Source: JBGSYJ01 sp041750915 (GTDB taxonomy: Bacteria; Acidobacteriota; Thermoanaerobaculia; Gp7-AA8). From it: DNA of 13,643 bases. The stretch spans positions 1 to 13,643 of the forward strand of contig JBGSYJ010000014.1 in NCBI GenBank assembly GCA_041750915.1. Reading direction: 5' to 3'. A model generated the notes under the pieces. The model saw nothing but the letters and a program-made list of their open reading frames with translations, did not search any database and was not told the origin of the DNA. The position numbers and the translations under genes are program-made. This document shows positions 12,005-13,643 of the stretch, one piece after another; position 1 is the stretch's first letter, and every line of letters starts with the position of its first letter.

Positions 12005-13643
12005 ATGCCCAGACGAATCGACCTCAAGTCCATCCTCATCATCGGTTCCGGTCCCATCATCATCGGTCAGGCGGTCGAGTTCGACTACTCCGGAACGCAG
12101 GCCTGCAAGGCGCTGCGCGAGGAGGGTTACAGGATCATCCTGGTGAACTCGAACCCCGCGACGATCATGACGGATCCGGAGTTCGCCGACCGGACCTACA
12201 TTGAGCCGCTCACACCGGCGACGCTCGAGAGGATCATCGAGCGCGAGCGTCCCGACGCAATCCTTCCGACAGTCGGCGGCCAGACCGCGATCAATCTCGC
12301 GATGGCCCTGCACGAATCCGGCGCTCTCGAGAGGTACGGCGTCGAACTGATCGGTGCGAGCTACGAGGCGATGCAGACCGCCGAGGATCGCCAGCTGTTC
12401 AAGGAAGCGATGGGTAGGATCGGCATTGAAGTGGCCCGCTCGGGCTACGCGGCGTCCCTCGATGAGGCCCTCGAGATCGGCACAACCCTCGGCTATCCCA
12501 TCATCGTCCGCCCATCGTTCACCCTTGGAGGAGCCGGCGGGGGGATCGCCTACAACATCGAAGAGTTCCGCGAGATCGTGACCCGCGGGCTCGAGCTCTC
12601 CCCCGTGCACAAGGTGCTCATCGAGGAGTCGGTGATCGGCTGGAAGGAATTCGAGCTGGAGGTGATGCGCGACAAGGCAGACAACGTCATCATCGTCTGC
12701 TCGATCGAGAACTTCGACCCGATGGGCGTGCACACGGGCGATTCGATCACCGTCGCACCGCAGCAGACCCTTTCGAATACTGAATACCAGGCGATGCGCG
12801 ATGACGCGAAAAAGATCATCCGCGCGATCGGCGTCGAGACAGGCGGCTCGAACATTCAGTTCTGCGTCCATCCGGAGACTGGCCGCAGGCTCGCAATCGA
12901 GATGAATCCGCGGGTATCGAGATCGTCCGCGCTCGCTTCGAAGGCAACCGGCTTTCCGATCGCCAAGTTCGCCGCGAAACTCGCGGCCGGCTACACGCTC
13001 GACGAGATCCCGAACGACATCACGAAAAAGACGCCCGCATCATTCGAGCCGGTACTCGACTACGTCGTCGTCAAGATCCCCCGCTTCGCCTTCGAAAAGT
13101 TTCGCAACACCTCGCACACGCTCGGCCTGTCGATGCAATCGGTCGGCGAAACGATGGCGATGGGCCGCACCTTCAACGAAGCAATGCAGAAGGCGCTGCG
13201 CTCCCTGGAGATTGGCGTATCGGGATTCGAGCCGGGTTCTGGGTTCTCGGTTCTGGGTTCTGGGAGAGCGGGGGCCGACAACTCGGCGAGGATCGAGAAC
13301 TCTGGCAACCCAGAACCCAGAACCCAGAACCCAGAACCCTCTTCCGACGATCGCCAGAAGCTCCTCGACTCCGTCCGGACGCCGACTCCGGAGCGTCTTT
13401 TCCAGATCGGCGCAGCGCTGCGTGCAGGGTTCAGCGTCGATGAAATCTACAAAGCATCGTTCGTCGATCCCTGGTTTCTTCATCATCTCGCTGCAATCGT
13501 GAAGATGGAAGACGAGATTCGCGAATCGGCCGCAATTGTGAATTCTCTCGTAGGGGCGGCCCGCAGGCCGCCCGACACCCCCGGGGCAGCGGACGACAGT
13601 GTCGGGCGGCCTGAGGGCCGCCCCTACGACGAAAAGTCCAGCC
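12005..13643 (+). CDS. carB: carbamoyl-phosphate synthase large subunit CarB (partial, 3' end outside window)
   Basis: CarB makes carbamoyl phosphate from bicarbonate, ATP and glutamine-derived ammonia for pyrimidine and arginine synthesis. The frame is open from ATG 12005 to the window edge, 546 codons, roughly half of the usual protein. The N-terminus (MPRRIDLKSILIIGSGPIIIGQ) matches the family from residue 1. Residues fall at E. coli numbering: RPSFTLGGAGGG at 169-180, E299 and N301 in IEMNPRVSR, so no indel occurs in the first ATP-grasp domain. After GFEP (about 408) the oligomerisation domain is interrupted by two palindromic insertions, residues about 410-445 and 516-541, both in frame. 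Between them the family sequence resumes (PTPERLFQIGAALRAGFSVDEIYK). carA is not immediately upstream; the leader holds repeats. Confidence 0.95.
   Translation, partial: MPRRIDLKSILIIGSGPIIIGQAVEFDYSGTQACKALREEGYRIILVNSNPATIMTDPEFADRTYIEPLTPATLERIIERERPDAILPTVGGQTAINLAMALHESGALERYGVELIGASYEAMQTAEDRQLFKEAMGRIGIEVARSGYAASLDEALEIGTTLGYPIIVRPSFTLGGAGGGIAYNIEEFREIVTRGLELSPVHKVLIEESVIGWKEFELEVMRDKADNVIIVCSIENFDPMGVHTGDSITVAPQQTLSNTEYQAMRDDAKKIIRAIGVETGGSNIQFCVHPETGRRLAIEMNPRVSRSSALASKATGFPIAKFAAKLAAGYTLDEIPNDITKKTPASFEPVLDYVVVKIPRFAFEKFRNTSHTLGLSMQSVGETMAMGRTFNEAMQKALRSLEIGVSGFEPGSGFSVLGSGRAGADNSARIENSGNPEPRTQNPEPSSDDRQKLLDSVRTPTPERLFQIGAALRAGFSVDEIYKASFVDPWFLHHLAAIVKMEDEIRESAAIVNSLVGAARRPPDTPGAADDSVGRPEGRPYDEKSS
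13234..13339. repeat. GGGTTCT heptamer inverted repeat inside carB
   Basis: The left arm 13234-13264 and the right arm 13309-13339 match at 30 of 31 positions around a 44-nt spacer. The arms are tandem GGGTTCT and its complement. The whole lies in frame in carB and encodes a Gly/Ser-rich then Asn/Pro/Glu-rich segment (GSGFSVLGSG and later NPEPRTQNPEP) without a stop. It sits at the end of the first ATP-grasp domain, where a short linker is expected. Confidence 0.95.
13550..13627. repeat. second, unrelated inverted repeat inside carB
   Basis: Arms 13550-13578 and 13599-13627 match at 28 of 29 positions around a 20-nt spacer. The sequence is a GGGGCGGCC-type dispersed repeat, quite different from the heptamer element upstream. 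It is read in frame within the oligomerisation domain as VGAARRPPDT and later VGRPEGRPY. The used frame avoids the TAG at 13551 and the TGA at 13612. Confidence 0.95.

Noticed and set aside
11990..12871. A 293-codon minus-strand open frame antisense to carB
   Set aside because: carB matches its family residue by residue here; the antisense frame is composition-driven.
13234..13627. carB as a pseudogene
   Set aside because: Both insertions keep the frame, no stop appears up to the window edge, and the conserved residues checked in the first ATP-grasp domain (R169, E299, N301) are intact; the unseen half could still change this.

Overview
The window carries most of a division and cell wall (dcw) cluster, read on the minus strand from right to left: mraZ, rsmH, ftsL, ftsI, murE, murF, mraY, murD. 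To the right lie two minus-strand genes unrelated to the cluster (a DUF1232 protein and an unrecognised 158-residue protein). A divergent plus-strand carB runs off the right edge. The organism is a bacterium with fairly GC-rich DNA and meso-diaminopimelate peptidoglycan (DNPR motif in MurE). Its FtsI has a C-terminal PASTA domain. The gene order and the many kinds of interspersed hairpin repeat recall metagenome-derived Acidobacteriota and similar soil or groundwater phyla, but this placement is an impression and not a proof.

Layout: 1-130 is downstream of murD and holds one repeat arm. murD (131-1447) is separated from mraY (1794-2933) by 346 bases of repeats. mraY and murF (2936-4309) are 2 bases apart. 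A 517-base repeat-filled gap separates murF from murE (4827-6302). murE overlaps ftsI (6299-8269) by ATGA. ftsL is at 8349-8705; a 293-base C-rich and repeat gap then leads to rsmH (8999-9973). A 153-base heptamer-repeat gap leads to mraZ (10127-10561). Upstream of mraZ are four GTGG(A/T) boxes spaced exactly 10 bp apart, a likely MraZ operator. The two other minus-strand genes lie at 10831-11313 and 11339-11815, and carB starts at 12005.

How the genes fit together: MraZ regulates the cluster, RsmH methylates 16S rRNA, and FtsL and FtsI act in the divisome. MurE, MurF and MurD build the UDP-MurNAc-pentapeptide, which MraY moves to the lipid carrier.

The most unusual content is the repeats. 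Several unrelated sequence families share one design: two inverted arms around a spacer of about 16-50 nt. In many the arms are tandem heptamers (GGGTTCT, GAGTTCT, TGTTGAA, GGATGAA, and TTCTGAA, GTTGTGA or GGGACGA as single arrays). They fill the gene gaps, and two full inverted elements sit in frame inside carB at a domain boundary and within the oligomerisation domain. A single arm encodes part of the N-terminus of RsmH. The heptamers found inside coding sequence are those free of stop codons in the strand being read.
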